From Tethya wilhelma (taxonomy: Eukaryota; Porifera; Demospongiae; Tethyida; Tethyidae), in the NCBI GenBank assembly GCA_964030475.1, contig CAXIPT010000002.1, positions 10,366,166-10,430,165 of the forward strand: a stretch of 64,000 bases of DNA, read 5' to 3'. The translations under genes and the position numbers were made by a program. Positions 63,835 through 64,000 of the stretch are shown here, piece by piece; position 1 is the stretch's first letter; every line of letters begins with the position of its first letter. The notes below the pieces were generated by a model, which saw nothing but the letters and a program-made list of their open reading frames with translations, was not told where the DNA came from and made no database searches.

Positions 63835-64000
63835 GCTCTGAAACTGACATTAACTCTTCTTCCTTAAATCCTCCAAATGTAAAGAGTTGGTTCACATCTC
63901 ATGTTGTGTTCTCTCCTTCTCAGACCCTCGGCTGCTGAGTTGCTAAAGATGCCTTTCATCAAGAAGGCCAAAGGGAAGGAGTTCATCAAGGAGGTGGTCC
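61178..64000 (+). CDS. OXSR1: OXSR1/STK39 (OSR1/SPAK) family kinase, 3' end outside window
   Basis: Nine exons so far join in frame: 61178-61340, 61597-61709, 62055-62163, 62432-62570, 62668-62723, 62937-63070, 63410-63511, 63637-63776 and 63924-64000, about 344 residues. An Ala/Pro/Ser-rich lead, as in SPAK, precedes the kinase domain: [26 protein letters not shown] with the ATP lysine, [36 protein letters not shown] (with the T-loop threonine phosphorylated by WNK in relatives), [16 protein letters not shown], and [20 protein letters not shown]1/SPAK kinases act below WNK in control of cation-chloride cotransporters and cell volume. The conserved C-terminal domain that binds RFxV/I motifs is beyond the window. 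OXSR1 and STK39 split in vertebrates, so this is the co-orthologue. Confidence 0.93.
61555..61594. repeat. (GT)n run abutting the acceptor of OXSR1 exon 2
   Basis: GT repeats run to GTGTGCAG, the 3' splice site. The donor after the same exon also opens with GTGTGTGTGTGTGTGTG. Confidence 0.9.
61880..62040. repeat. Tandem CTCCCTTCACTCCTTACACC repeats before OXSR1 exon 3
   Basis: Three units of about 50 bp made of CCCTTCACT(C/T)CTTACACCCCT and (CA)n pieces. Confidence 0.8.
62318..62400. mobile_element. Fragment of the TACCGTATAGCGGG MITE family (OXSR1 intron 3)
   Basis: ACCATATAGCGGGTAAATTT matches the terminus. The rest is diverged or truncated. Confidence 0.5.
63139..63330. mobile_element. 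MITE, TACCGTATAGCGGG family (OXSR1 intron 6)
   Basis: TACCATATCGTGGGTAAATT and AATTTACCCGCTATACGGTA are the inverted ends of a 192-bp element with TA at both borders. The core includes TTGGCGATTTAATTCCACAC and GCTGCATTGTTTTATATGTG. Confidence 0.8.
63572..63635. repeat. (CT)n tract forming the 3' splice site of OXSR1 exon 8
   Basis: The CT run of over 60 bp ends in TCTCAG at the exon border. A second (CT)n, 63796-63832, follows the donor of the same exon. Confidence 0.9.

Overview
This is animal nuclear DNA. Genes are split by short GT-AG introns, many of them 40-400 bp, the spacers are AT-rich, and dinucleotide microsatellites are everywhere. The gene content is metazoan: testis-specific-type serine kinases, a protein with two death domains, NFX1, DTWD1 and an OXSR1/STK39 (OSR1/SPAK) kinase. 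A cysteine-rich multi-pass membrane protein and a local expansion of F-box-like proteins fit a sponge, probably a demosponge. The phylum is an inference from gene style, not from a marker gene. Single N characters at 3211, 18884, 49464 and 59526 mark assembly joins.

Layout. 1-2550 holds MITE-like repeats and weakly supported minus-strand exons with ubiquitin-like features. 3212-6101 carries two divergent TSSK-type kinases sharing one short spacer; the minus-strand one is cut by an assembly gap. 6762-7730 is an ankyrin-repeat gene. 7731-18780 has no gene I can support. 18891-22049 is a pseudokinase resembling PINK1 and PEAK-type kinases, with a serine-rich N-terminal half. 23197-24137 (minus) encodes two death domains.

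24313-40700 (minus) is a tandem array of five intact genes and one 5'-truncated copy of an F-box-like, leucine-rich family. Two segments are nearly invariant even at DNA level. Decayed EF-hand gene fragments lie on the opposite strand between the later members. A seventh, more divergent member with one intron lies at 56150-58572.

41206-50465 is a 13-exon NFX1 gene whose introns hold many MITE-like inverted repeats. 50833-52572 (minus) is the multi-pass membrane protein. 54152-55895 (minus) is DTWD1; part of it recurs after an N at 59527-60693. 61178 to the window end is the OXSR1/STK39 kinase, incomplete at the 3' end.

Notable structure: N-terminal homogenisation in the F-box-like array; a 2.2-kb tandem duplication whose coding part is identical while its flank has diverged; a 3-kb block with an F-box-like gene that is present in one and absent from the other copy of the DTWD1-OXSR1 interval; hairpin MITEs with 9-bp target duplications and one visible empty site; and microsatellites abutting many 3' splice sites.
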